Positions 42,033 through 49,103 are shown, counted from the first letter of the stretch. The stretch: 64,000 bases of DNA from Caldicoprobacter guelmensis (GCF_016908415.1 NZ_JAFBDW010000005.1:220722-284721); one strand, 5' to 3'. A program made the numbers and translations. Notes: a model not told the origin generated them from the letters alone.

Positions 42033-42367
42033 GGAAATACACTCCAGACAAGGTACTTGTAATCTCAGATAACAAGGTTGAGATCCTGCCAGTTGCCAAA
42101 ATTGACGAGGAAAAGATAGAAACGGATATGCACATATTCCCTGTAGCAGATACAAAGGCACTTATCAACCCAGCAGAAGGCAATATCTATTACGTGGTGA
42201 ACTGCTCTTTGCCGTATCTCCAGGAATGCCAGCATTTGAAGGAATTGTCCGAGAATATCGCTATCAAGAATATGTTTAACTTTGGAGAACAGGAAAAGAA
42301 ATTTGATATTAAGTTTTACGTTATGCTTGCAGTTTTGGTAATTGTAATTTTCTTGTTAAGGGGGTGA
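42029..42367 (+). CDS. Tail-anchored protein next to the Zot-like ATPase
   Basis: The 112-residue soluble domain (KVLVISDNKVEILPVAKIDEEKIETDMHIFPVADTKALINPAEGNIYYVVNCSLPYLQ) ends in one span (FYVMLAVLVIVIFLLRG). The Zot-like ATPase two genes on lacks the usual membrane span, so this protein may anchor it. That is an inference from gene order. Confidence 0.55.
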   Translation: MRKYTPDKVLVISDNKVEILPVAKIDEEKIETDMHIFPVADTKALINPAEGNIYYVVNCSLPYLQECQHLKELSENIAIKNMFNFGEQEKKFDIKFYVMLAVLVIVIFLLRG

Positions 42368-42373
42368 GATGGA

Positions 42374-42703
42374 ATGGAACAAGAAAAAACACTCCAAGAC
42401 ATTATGGCCGGGGACCTTTTTGCTTCTTCTAAAGGGGAAATGGTCGAAACACTAAAATTTATGGAGGGCCATGCAGTACCGCTTACCAGGTATCAAGTGG
42501 CCGGTATGGCCTATTGTGAGTACCTGGACAGACGGAATAAATCCAACATAATGCAGATCTTTTCAAGAGCTATTAAACAACATACAAAAGATATGGCCAA
42601 GCCAGATGTATTTATAGACGTTATTGAGGCCCTTACTCTTGCAGATCGTATCAAAGGGAATGTTCGCTTAAATAACATATTTAGGGGAAACAACGATAAA
42701 TAG
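42374..42703 (+). CDS. Hypothetical cytoplasmic protein
   Basis: The 109-residue, mostly helical protein (LQDIMAGDLFASSKGEMVETLKFMEGHAVPLTRYQVAGMAYCEYLDRRNKSNIMQIFSRAI) has no recognised domain. It precedes the ATPase by 14 bases and is likely co-transcribed with it. Confidence 0.55.
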   Translation: MEQEKTLQDIMAGDLFASSKGEMVETLKFMEGHAVPLTRYQVAGMAYCEYLDRRNKSNIMQIFSRAIKQHTKDMAKPDVFIDVIEALTLADRIKGNVRLNNIFRGNNDK

Positions 42704-42717
42704 GAGGCAATATAGCT

Positions 42718-43341
42718 ATGTATGTGTGGGTATTTCAGGGCAACCTAGGGGAAGGTAAAACTTCGGCTATGTCTATCCTGGCCCATTATTATGCGTCCAG
42801 GGCCAGAAGATTAGGTATAGATGTTCAGTTATTTGCTAATTACGGGCTAAAGGGAGCCAGAAGACTTACTCATTACACCGATTTTTTCAAGGTAGCAGAA
42901 GCTGAAAGCTCGATTTGTTTATTAGATGAAGCCCATACAAGTTTGGATAGCCGATTATTTCAAAAGGGCAGTAATATTTACTTGACCCAATTCTTTTTTT
43001 ATCTCAGGAAGCTGAGGTCCAGCTTGTTTATGACAACACCCAGCATACGGAATCTAGATAGTCGTATAAGGGCCCTATGCAATATACTAGTTGATTGTTA
43101 TAAAACGCCGGCCGGATTTATTTATTACATTTACGATTATCAGGGTGGAAGGCTTCTTAGTCGGAAGTTTTTGCCCATGTACAAAGCCCAGGAAATATGG
43201 GCTGTGGGTTTGTATGACACAAATCAAATCATAACCAGCATTGAATTCCCGGCCACCGAAAGACAATTCAAGCAGTTTTTAGATCAGATTATAGAGATTA
43301 ACGATGCTTACAGAGGGAGGAAAATAGAAGATGCAGTATGA
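42718..43341 (+). CDS. Zot-like filamentous-phage assembly ATPase
   Basis: The 207-residue protein has Walker A at residues 8-15 (GNLGEGKT) and Walker B at SICLLDEAH (Asp70, Glu71), followed by TSLDSR. It also has FFYLRKLRSSLFMTTPSIRNLDSRIRAL, the typical helix and sensor-like strand of Zot/pI-type ATPases. pI/Zot drives extrusion of filamentous phage through the membrane. The expected membrane span is absent; this copy is short. A packaging ATPase of another membrane-containing virus is the main alternative. Confidence 0.72.
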   Translation: MYVWVFQGNLGEGKTSAMSILAHYYASRARRLGIDVQLFANYGLKGARRLTHYTDFFKVAEAESSICLLDEAHTSLDSRLFQKGSNIYLTQFFFYLRKLRSSLFMTTPSIRNLDSRIRALCNILVDCYKTPAGFIYYIYDYQGGRLLSRKFLPMYKAQEIWAVGLYDTNQIITSIEFPATERQFKQFLDQIIEINDAYRGRKIEDAV

Positions 43342-43594
43342 AAGGCCCGTAAACCCGTATCAGGTGTTATATTTTAATCCCTCTATTCACTCGGTTAAAT
43401 TCGCAAAAATGGCGGAAAAATACCATAATTTCAGGGAATTAAGCATATTGAAGAAGGTGGCTAGGTTAACAGGATATGATTTAATTGAATCATCCCGGCT
43501 TAACTGGAGGCAAAGGGATAAATGGAAGGATAACAAGTTTAAGATAGGGTATTTTGTGTATTATCTTATACCACCGGGAGGAGTGAAGAAATGA
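43331..43594 (+). CDS. Hypothetical protein following the ATPase
   Basis: The 87-residue basic protein (MQYERPVNPYQVLYFNPSIHSVKFAKMAEKYHNFRELSILKKVARLTGYDLIESSRLNWRQRDKWKD...) has no span and no recognised motif. It overlaps the ATPase by 11 bases and the next gene by ATGA. Basic charge would suit DNA or membrane binding. Confidence 0.5.
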   Translation: MQYERPVNPYQVLYFNPSIHSVKFAKMAEKYHNFRELSILKKVARLTGYDLIESSRLNWRQRDKWKDNKFKIGYFVYYLIPPGGVKK

Positions 43595-44973
43595 GGATAA
43601 TGATGAAGGTTATTAATGTTGCGATTATGATTGTTATATTTTGTAATATATTTGCTATGGTTTCGTTTGCGGCAATAGATTTTAGTGGTGGATTATTGGA
43701 TGGTAAACCATTGGGAAGTAGTTATGCGGTAACTGACAATAATATTTCTACAGGATATACTTGGACTCTAAGGCCTACACCTGCTTTTATTTTTGAAAAA
43801 CCTGCAAATATAATTGGATATAGATTTGCAGCTGATACAACAAACAGTATCTATATAAATTTTTATGTAGGAGAAGACAAAAAAAGAGTTTCAATTGCCC
43901 CAGCTAATTCAACAGGTGAATTTGTCAGTTATACAATAAACGATGTTAGAGAGATAACAATTAGCAATAATTCGGTTTATTCTAGAACAATTTGGGAATT
44001 TAATGTTTATGGAACTATGGTTACGCCAAAACCTTCCAAAGTCCAAAATGTTTCCGTAAAGGATATAACATATAATGGTGCATCTATAACCTGGGTTCCA
44101 GTTGCGGAAATATCAAAGTACAAAGTATACCTTAATGGTCAGTTCTATGGAGAAACAACTAATACAATATACAGAATTGACAATCTTCAACCTGCTACCC
44201 AGTATGAAGTAACAATATCAGCAGTGAATGAAGCTGGAGAAGGTCCAACATCCGACCCAGTTACCTTTACTACTCTAGACTTGCCTGTTCCGTCTAAAGT
44301 TATGAATGTAACCGTAAAAGATATAACCTCTACAAGTGCTTTAATAAGCTGGGATCCCAATCCAGAATCTGAAGGAGTATTGAAGTACATCGTGTATCTC
44401 AATGGACAACAGTATGGAGAAACGACAAATACTGAATATCTAATAGACAACCTTCAACCGGTTACACCCTATGAAGTAACAATTGTAGCAGTTAATAGTT
44501 ATGGAGAAGGGCCAGCATCTGATCCGCTTACTTTTACTACACTAGAACCGCCGCCGGAACCGGCGACACAAGTAAAAAACGTTGTTATTAAGGGTTTGAC
44601 TTCTGCAAGTGCAACAATTTCCTGGACGCCAAACCCGGAGGCTGAAAAGATTACAAAATACGTTATTTATCTCAACGGCGAGAAATACGGGGAAACAGAA
44701 AATACAGAATACACTATAGAGGGATTAGAGGAAGGACTAGAATATACTGTAAGTGTTGCGGCAGTTAATGCCCTGGGAGAAGGCCCAGTTTCAGATCCTA
44801 TTAGGTTTACTCCCTCTAAACTTGCCGATATATCGAGTACGATTAATATCCCAGATATTTTATCTGCAATAGGGATTTTATTTACAAATTTATGGCCATT
44901 GTTAGCTTTCGCCTTGGCTTTAATTGCTGTAGTACCTATTACAGGGACGCTAAAGCAGATATTCAGGAGGTGA
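43591..44973 (+). CDS. Secreted three-domain fibronectin-type-III protein with C-terminal anchor
   Basis: The 460-residue protein has a signal peptide (VINVAIMIVIFCNIFAMVSFA), a discoidin-like beta domain (about 30-145) and three tandem fibronectin-type-III domains (about 148-405). The repeats share YKVYLNGQFYGETTNT...LQPATQYEVTI-type strands. One C-terminal span follows (LWPLLAFALALIAVVPI). The domains are close copies of each other, so the array has expanded recently. It is a second pIII-like adsorption protein candidate. Confidence 0.72.
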   Translation: MRIMMKVINVAIMIVIFCNIFAMVSFAAIDFSGGLLDGKPLGSSYAVTDNNISTGYTWTLRPTPAFIFEKPANIIGYRFAADTTNSIYINFYVGEDKKRVSIAPANSTGEFVSYTINDVREITISNNSVYSRTIWEFNVYGTMVTPKPSKVQNVSVKDITYNGASITWVPVAEISKYKVYLNGQFYGETTNTIYRIDNLQPATQYEVTISAVNEAGEGPTSDPVTFTTLDLPVPSKVMNVTVKDITSTSALISWDPNPESEGVLKYIVYLNGQQYGETTNTEYLIDNLQPVTPYEVTIVAVNSYGEGPASDPLTFTTLEPPPEPATQVKNVVIKGLTSASATISWTPNPEAEKITKYVIYLNGEKYGETENTEYTIEGLEEGLEYTVSVAAVNALGEGPVSDPIRFTPSKLADISSTINIPDILSAIGILFTNLWPLLAFALALIAVVPITGTLKQIFRR

Positions 44974-44977
44974 TCCA

Positions 44978-45160
44978 ATGCTCAATAGAGGGGACCTAAT
45001 ACGCTTTAAAAAGTACGTGGAAGAGGATTTGATTGAAAAACAGAAATTACTTCCTATGCTCCAGCAGAAGAATATCAACATGGCCAGACTTGTTCAGTAT
45101 CAAATTCAGGACATGATGGCTTTGCTTTTTAGAATAGAAAAAGAACTGGGAAGAATTTAA
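44978..45160 (+). CDS. Small helical protein
   Basis: The 60-residue charged protein (MLNRGDLIRFKKYVEEDLIEKQKLLPMLQQKNINMARLVQYQIQDMMALLFRIEKELGRI) is probably a helical hairpin. It ends the late operon, four bases after the surface-protein stop, with a terminator immediately downstream. Confidence 0.55.
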   Translation: MLNRGDLIRFKKYVEEDLIEKQKLLPMLQQKNINMARLVQYQIQDMMALLFRIEKELGRI

Positions 45161-45161
45161 T

Positions 45162-45186
45162 ATGCCCTATTAGGGCATTCTTTTTT
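45162..45186 (+). terminator. Terminator of the late operon
   Basis: ATGCCCT and AGGGCAT form a perfect seven-base stem around ATT, followed by TCTTTTTT. Confidence 0.8.
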
Positions 45187-45199
45187 AGAATATTATTCC

Positions 45200-45217
45200 G
45201 TAAAGGTACACCTTTAC
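45200..45217. promoter_or_regulatory. Palindrome upstream of the second serine recombinase
   Basis: GTAAAGG and CCTTTAC are perfect seven-base arms around TACA. A matching half-site AAAGGTGTA follows at 45251-45259. The pair could be an operator or a resolvase-binding subsite. Confidence 0.45.
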
Positions 45218-45314
45218 AAATTGTTTAATCATAAGATAAATCTTATTTTTAAAGGTGTAATACAAGAATTTATAAATGTTTTTATATTGTAGTTAGCCTT
45301 TTTAAACAAAACGG

Positions 45315-45407
45315 CTTTCATATTTGGCTTACAATGATTTTGTTCGATATGGGTAATAGTTTTATATTATCCACTCTAAAAGATTACTCTAAAGCCAAAT
45401 ATGAAAG
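45315..45407. repeat. 93-base dyad repeat, copy B
   Basis: It matches copy A (41815-41907) in both outer arms (CTTTCATATTTG, CAAATATGAAAG), in the 19-base centre GGGTAATAGTTTTATATTA and in length. The bases between arms and centre have diverged. It ends 31 bases before the start of the small serine recombinase, the usual place for a res site. Confidence 0.75.
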
Positions 45408-45437
45408 AAATAAAAGGGGTTATATAGGAGGGGTTAT

Positions 45438-46094
45438 ATGGTATTCGGTTATGTAAGAGTTAGCACTAAGGACCAATGCGAAGATAGGCAGGTGGAGGCA
45501 ATAAAGGAATATTGTAAAGCAAATAACCTGGAATTGGAAGAAAGAAATATCGTCATCGACAAGCAGAGTGGAAAAGACTTTAACCGTGAAGGTTACCAAT
45601 TACTCAAAAATTATCTTTTAAGGTCCGGAGACACTTTGATTATCAAGGAACTGGACCGGTTAGGCCGAAATATGGAGCAGATCAAGCAGGAATGGCAGGA
45701 CCTTATAAATAAAGGGATCAATATCATCGTAATTGATACACCTATTTTAAACACTACAGCTAGAACAGATTTAGAGAAAAAACTAATAAGCAATATTGTT
45801 TTTGAATTACTGAGCTATATGGCCCAGAAAGAGCGTGAACGAATAAAACAGAGACAACGGGAAGGTATAGAAGCGGCCAGGAAAGCAGGTAAACACCTGG
45901 GAAGGCCCAGGATTGATTTTGACGGATTGAGTAAAGAACAAAAAGAAATCATAAAGCAGTATTATCCTCGATGGAAGAACGGAATAATTACAGCGACAGA
46001 TTTTATGCAGAAAGTAGGACTTAAACGGAATACTTTTTATAAAATCATGAAGCAGTATGAGGAAAACCTTTCTTTTGCTTATAACTCTACTTGA
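45438..46094 (+). CDS. Small serine recombinase (resolvase/invertase family)
   Basis: The 218-residue protein has a resolvase domain (MVFGYVRVSTKDQ, nucleophile Ser9; ELDRLGRNMEQI; YMAQKERERIKQRQREGIEAARKAGKHLGRPRI) and a C-terminal helix-turn-helix (GIITATDFMQKVGLKRNTFYKIMKQYE). It is distinct from the large integrase at the other end. Candidate roles are resolving multimers of the circular form, recombining repeats A and B, or assisting excision. Start ATG 45438 follows AGGAGGGG. Confidence 0.9.
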   Translation: MVFGYVRVSTKDQCEDRQVEAIKEYCKANNLELEERNIVIDKQSGKDFNREGYQLLKNYLLRSGDTLIIKELDRLGRNMEQIKQEWQDLINKGINIIVIDTPILNTTARTDLEKKLISNIVFELLSYMAQKERERIKQRQREGIEAARKAGKHLGRPRIDFDGLSKEQKEIIKQYYPRWKNGIITATDFMQKVGLKRNTFYKIMKQYEENLSFAYNST

Positions 46095-46130
46095 CAAAAA
46101 ACAAGTCAAGTAGAGTTTATTTTTTTATTT
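46083..46130 (+). terminator. Strong terminator after the small serine recombinase
   Basis: AACTCTACTTGAC (46083-46095) and GTCAAGTAGAGTT (46105-46117) form a perfect 13-base stem with a nine-base loop, followed by TTATTTTTTTATTTTT. It insulates the 3' part of cotJC from element transcription. Confidence 0.9.
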
Positions 46131-46187
46131 TTGTTGTCAAGTACAATGGTAAACTCCAGGAGCTCTTCCGGAAGTTTACAGTTAATT

Positions 46188-46214
46188 AACTGATAACCTT
46201 ATGGTACAGAAGAA
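46188..46214. other. attR of the cotJC element
   Basis: AACTGATAACCTTATGGTAC (46188-46207) is the exact reverse complement of 30546-30565. It overlaps the core GGTACAGAAGAA (46203-46214). To the right, CTCGCCCACTTTGAG continues cotJC in frame. Confidence 0.85.
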
Positions 46215-46592
46215 CTCGCCCACTTTGAGATGGTGGGAACTATGGTGTATCAACTTATGAGGGGGGCTTCGCCTGAAGAAATCAAGATGGCTGATATGGG
46301 CACATATTATGCTGACCATGACAGTGCTGTTTATCCCAGTACTGGTACTGGTGTACCTTTCAATGCTGCCTATATTCAGTCCAAGGGCGACCCAATAGCT
46401 GACCTTCATGAGGATTTAGCAGCTGAACAAAAAGCAAGGGCCACATATGAGAAGCTTATAAAGCTTGCTGATGATCCGGATGTAATTGATCCGTTACGTT
46501 TTTTGAGGGAAAGGGAGATCGTTCACTTTCAGCGTTTTGGAGAGGTTTTACAGAAAGTGCGCGAGTATATGGAGTCTAAAAAATATTTTTAA
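46203..46592 (+). pseudogene. cotJC: 3' part of cotJC, separated by the element
   Basis: Reading GGT ACA GAA GAA CTC GCC CAC from 46203 gives GTEELAHFEMVGTMVYQL...GVPFNAAYIQSKGDPIADLHEDLAAEQKARATYEKL...LRFLREREIVHFQRFGEVLQ. This is the rest of CotJC with the remaining metal ligands (GTEELAH, the Glu in the helix with AAEQKAR, the His in EREIVHFQRF). It has no start codon or ribosome site of its own at the break. An internal ATG at 46230 lacks a ribosome site. The sequence shows no decay, as expected if it is still used after excision. Confidence 0.92.
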
Positions 46593-46670
46593 TCACCGTT
46601 TTATGTACTCACTCATATATTGTTAGTAAAGATATGGCAATTTAAATATCTTTGAAGGAGGTATGGTTAT

Positions 46671-46868
46671 ATGGGATTCTTTGGTGGTAGAAGACTGGGA
46701 GATGACGAGAGCTTGCTGTTTTTCTTCCTGCTCCTTGTCATAATATTCTGCAATTGCGGAATATTCAAAGATTCTGATGAACTGTTGTTCTTCTTCTTGA
46801 TCCTGGTGGTATTGTTCAACGGCGACTGTTTCTTCAGAGGATTTGGAGCGTCCACTAAGGAGAGCTAA
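46671..46868 (+). CDS. Small hydrophobic protein with internal repeat, copy 1
   Basis: The 65-residue protein has two similar hydrophobic segments each opened by acidic residues (DDESLLFFFLLLVIIFCNCG and DSDELLFFFLILVVLFNGDC). The ribosome site is AAGGAGG. It is a close paralogue of the next gene. Similar small membrane proteins occur near coat genes in spore formers, so a spore or forespore membrane role is possible. The function is unknown. Confidence 0.7.
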   Translation: MGFFGGRRLGDDESLLFFFLLLVIIFCNCGIFKDSDELLFFFLILVVLFNGDCFFRGFGASTKES

Positions 46869-46890
46869 TGTCCATTAGCTTAACCATAAA

Positions 46891-46921
46891 GGGGGAGCAT
46901 TGCTCATATGCATGCTCCCCC
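46891..46921 (+). terminator. Hairpin between the two small hydrophobic-protein genes
   Basis: GGGGGAGCA (46891-46899) and TGCTCCCCC (46913-46921) form a perfect nine-base stem. The T-tract is weak (TTATAGTTT). A second short dyad, AGCTAATGTCCATTAGCT, lies just upstream. Confidence 0.6.
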
Positions 46922-47029
46922 TTATAGTTTGCTTATTATATGTAAAATAATATTTCAAGATTCACGGTTTTCTATATTTTAACATATATTGATAGTGACA
47001 ATGTAAAATATAAAAGGAGGTATATATGT

Positions 47030-47227
47030 ATGGGATTCTTAGGTAGAAGATTTGGAGAGAAGGATGACAGTCTATTGTTTTTCTTCCTTTTATTGGTGAT
47101 CATATTTTGTAATTGTGAGCTATTTAAAGATTCGGATGAGCTATTGTTCTTCTTCTTGATCCTTGTGGTGTTGTTTAGCGGCGATTTTATGTTTGGCGGA
47201 TGCTGTTCTTCCACTCAAGGAGCATAA
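47030..47227 (+). CDS. Small hydrophobic protein with internal repeat, copy 2
   Basis: The 65-residue paralogue (DDSLLFFFLLLVIIFCNCEL and DSDELLFFFLILVVLFSGDF) keeps both hydrophobic segments nearly unchanged. Its ends differ from copy 1 (CCSSTQGA instead of GASTKES). It follows AAAGGAGG. Each copy has its own upstream region and terminator, so they are separate units. Confidence 0.7.
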   Translation: MGFLGRRFGEKDDSLLFFFLLLVIIFCNCELFKDSDELLFFFLILVVLFSGDFMFGGCCSSTQGA

Positions 47228-47242
47228 GTAGTTAGAATATAG

Positions 47243-47276
47243 AAGGGATGTGCAGATATGTACATCCCTTTTACTT
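47243..47276 (+). terminator. Terminator after copy 2
   Basis: AAGGGATGT (47243-47251) and ACATCCCTT (47262-47270) pair perfectly, followed by TTACTTTTT. Confidence 0.7.
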
Positions 47277-47382
47277 TTTAATCATGATTCAACAAAACGA
47301 GAAATAAATGAAAGTGTTTACAGAGATAATAAAAAGGTTAAATTATAACTATGCCTAAATTAGTACTAGAAAGGGGAGTTTT

Positions 47383-48150
47383 ATGAAATTCAAAGGCAAA
47401 ACCGTTATTGTTACCGGCGGAGCACAAGGAATAGGCATGGCTATTTCCCTTGCTTTTGCGGAAGAGGGGGCTAATGTGGTAATAGCCGATATCGATGAAG
47501 AAGCGGGCGAAGAACATGTAGCTACCATTCGTGAAAGGGGGCTACAGGCAATATTCGTTCCTACTGATGTATCTAAAGAAGAAGATGTAAAGAACTTAGT
47601 TGAACAAACAATGAAAACGTATGGTGGAATACATATCCTAATCAACAATGCAGGAATTGGGAGTAAAGGAACCCTTCTTACCCGTCCTATGGAGGAGTGG
47701 GATAAGGTGATAGGAGTGAATTTAAGGGGGCCCTATATGATGGCCAAGTATTGTGCTACTGAGCTGATGAAGGCTAATCCTGGTGTGATAATCAACATAG
47801 CTTCTACCAGGGCTTTGATGTCGGAGCCGCATACTGAACCATACTCTGCGTCGAAAGGAGGGCTTTTGGCCCTTACTCATTCTCTGGCCATTAGTCTAGG
47901 GCCCAAAGTCAGAGTCAATGCCATAAGTCCTGGATGGATCGAGGTGTCCCAATGGAAAAAAAAATCGCAACGCAGGGAACCTAACCTCAGACCGCAGGAT
48001 CTGGCTCAACATCCGGTGGGGCGGGTTGGTAAGCCTGAAGACATTGCTAAGGCTTGCCTATTTTTAGCATCACCTGATGCAGGCTTCATAACCGGGACTA
48101 ACTTGATTGTGGATGGTGGTATGACTGTCAAGATGATTTATGAAGAGTAA
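47383..48150 (+). CDS. Short-chain dehydrogenase/reductase
   Basis: The 255-residue classical SDR has the dinucleotide motif TGGAQGIG (residues 11-18), the NNAG motif (ILINNAGIGSKG), catalytic Ser in INIASTRALMS and the YxxxK motif in PYSASKGG, then the C-terminal GxxPxxG-like ITGTNLIVDGGMTV. It oxidises or reduces a hydroxyl or keto group with NAD(P). The Asp after the second strand (VVIADIDEE) favours NAD(H). The substrate is unknown. Confidence 0.9.
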   Translation: MKFKGKTVIVTGGAQGIGMAISLAFAEEGANVVIADIDEEAGEEHVATIRERGLQAIFVPTDVSKEEDVKNLVEQTMKTYGGIHILINNAGIGSKGTLLTRPMEEWDKVIGVNLRGPYMMAKYCATELMKANPGVIINIASTRALMSEPHTEPYSASKGGLLALTHSLAISLGPKVRVNAISPGWIEVSQWKKKSQRREPNLRPQDLAQHPVGRVGKPEDIAKACLFLASPDAGFITGTNLIVDGGMTVKMIYEE

Positions 48151-48205
48151 ATAACATAAACCCTTATACCTTTTTCATAGAATTGAAATAAAGGGGGTAT
48201 AAGGG

Positions 48206-49045
48206 ATGACATATTCAAGCAGATATTTGAGAATAGCTGATCCCTTGATGGAGGGAGTTGATGTTCAGAACATTCAACAGCGTCTTAAAGAATTGGGCTT
48301 TTATGAAGGTGATGTGACTGGTGTATATGACAGGGAAACCGCCGAAGCTGTGCGTAGATTTCAGCAACAAAATGGATTGACTGCTGATGGTATAGTGGGG
48401 CCCGATACATGGAATGCCATAGGTATAAGCTTGGAACTGCTAGAGTTTTTTAATTCGGAGTACAACATTACCGTGGACTTGGAACGTAAGGAATTGACAT
48501 TAAAACAGGGAGAAAGGTTTGTTAAAGTATATCCAGTTGCGGTTGGCAAGCCTTCCACGCCAACCCCTACGGGCAACTGGAAGATAATTCAAAAAACCGT
48601 TAATCCCGGAGGACCGTTTGGGGCCCGATGGATGAGGCTTAGCATACCCTGGGGAGGTTATGGGATACATGGGACTGATCAGCCCGAGACCATAGGTACT
48701 GCCGCAAGCCATGGATGCATCAGGATGTACAACGAAGACGTGATTGAGCTGTACGATATTGTGCCTCTTGGAACAATAGTTAATATCGTTGGTGTGACAT
48801 TTACTGGCCGAATGTTGTATTTGGGAGTAGAGCCGGGAGAGGATATAAGAAGGATACAAGAGATACTACAAGTACTGGGCTATTACATGGGACCTTTGGA
48901 TGGTATTTATGATGAAGATGTGAGGGATGCAATACTTGCTCTTCAAAAAGATTACGGTTTAACTCCCGATGGGGTGGTAGGACCGACCACCTATGGGGTA
49001 TTGGAAAAGTTAAACGATATACTGCTTAACGATCAGCAACCTTAA
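48206..49045 (+). CDS. L,D-transpeptidase flanked by two peptidoglycan-binding domains
   Basis: The 279-residue protein has a peptidoglycan-binding domain (about 15-70, VQNIQQRLKELGFYEGDVTGVYDRETAEAVRRFQQQNGLTADGIVGPDTWNAI), a YkuD domain and a second binding domain (about 215-270). The catalytic motif is HGTDQPETIGTAASHGCIRMYNED with nucleophile Cys171. It makes or edits 3-3 cross-links in peptidoglycan. No signal peptide is visible; in spore formers such proteins can act on the spore cortex after mother-cell expression. Confidence 0.88.
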   Translation: MTYSSRYLRIADPLMEGVDVQNIQQRLKELGFYEGDVTGVYDRETAEAVRRFQQQNGLTADGIVGPDTWNAIGISLELLEFFNSEYNITVDLERKELTLKQGERFVKVYPVAVGKPSTPTPTGNWKIIQKTVNPGGPFGARWMRLSIPWGGYGIHGTDQPETIGTAASHGCIRMYNEDVIELYDIVPLGTIVNIVGVTFTGRMLYLGVEPGEDIRRIQEILQVLGYYMGPLDGIYDEDVRDAILALQKDYGLTPDGVVGPTTYGVLEKLNDILLNDQQP

Positions 49046-49080
49046 GTTTATCTATTTTATGCACTTATAATGATGTTGAG

Positions 49081-49103
49081 AGGGATATTTTTTATCCCTT
49101 TTT
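49081..49103 (+). terminator. Terminator after the L,D-transpeptidase gene
   Basis: AGGGATA and TATCCCT pair around a five-base loop, followed by TTTTTG. Confidence 0.65.

Larger units (their letters stand above)
30531..46214. mobile_element. 15.7-kb inovirus-like prophage integrated in cotJC (skin-like intervening element)
   Basis: The 12-bp core GGTACAGAAGAA stands at both ends (30531-30542 and 46203-46214), so excision removes 15,672 bp and leaves one core. Left to right it holds a leftward lysogeny module (integrase, coiled-coil protein, Mrr-like nuclease, XRE repressor) and, rightward, a Cro-like gene, a DnaD-like replication gene with iterons, zinc-ribbon proteins, a late regulator, small membrane proteins, fibronectin-type-III surface proteins, a Zot-like ATPase and a small serine recombinase. 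The surface and assembly genes resemble filamentous phages. No capsid, portal, terminase or tail gene is present. Confidence 0.85.

Noticed and set aside
45438..46094. The small serine recombinase as the integrase of the element
   Set aside because: It lacks the recombinase and zinc-ribbon domains of large serine integrases, while the 518-residue protein abutting attL has both.
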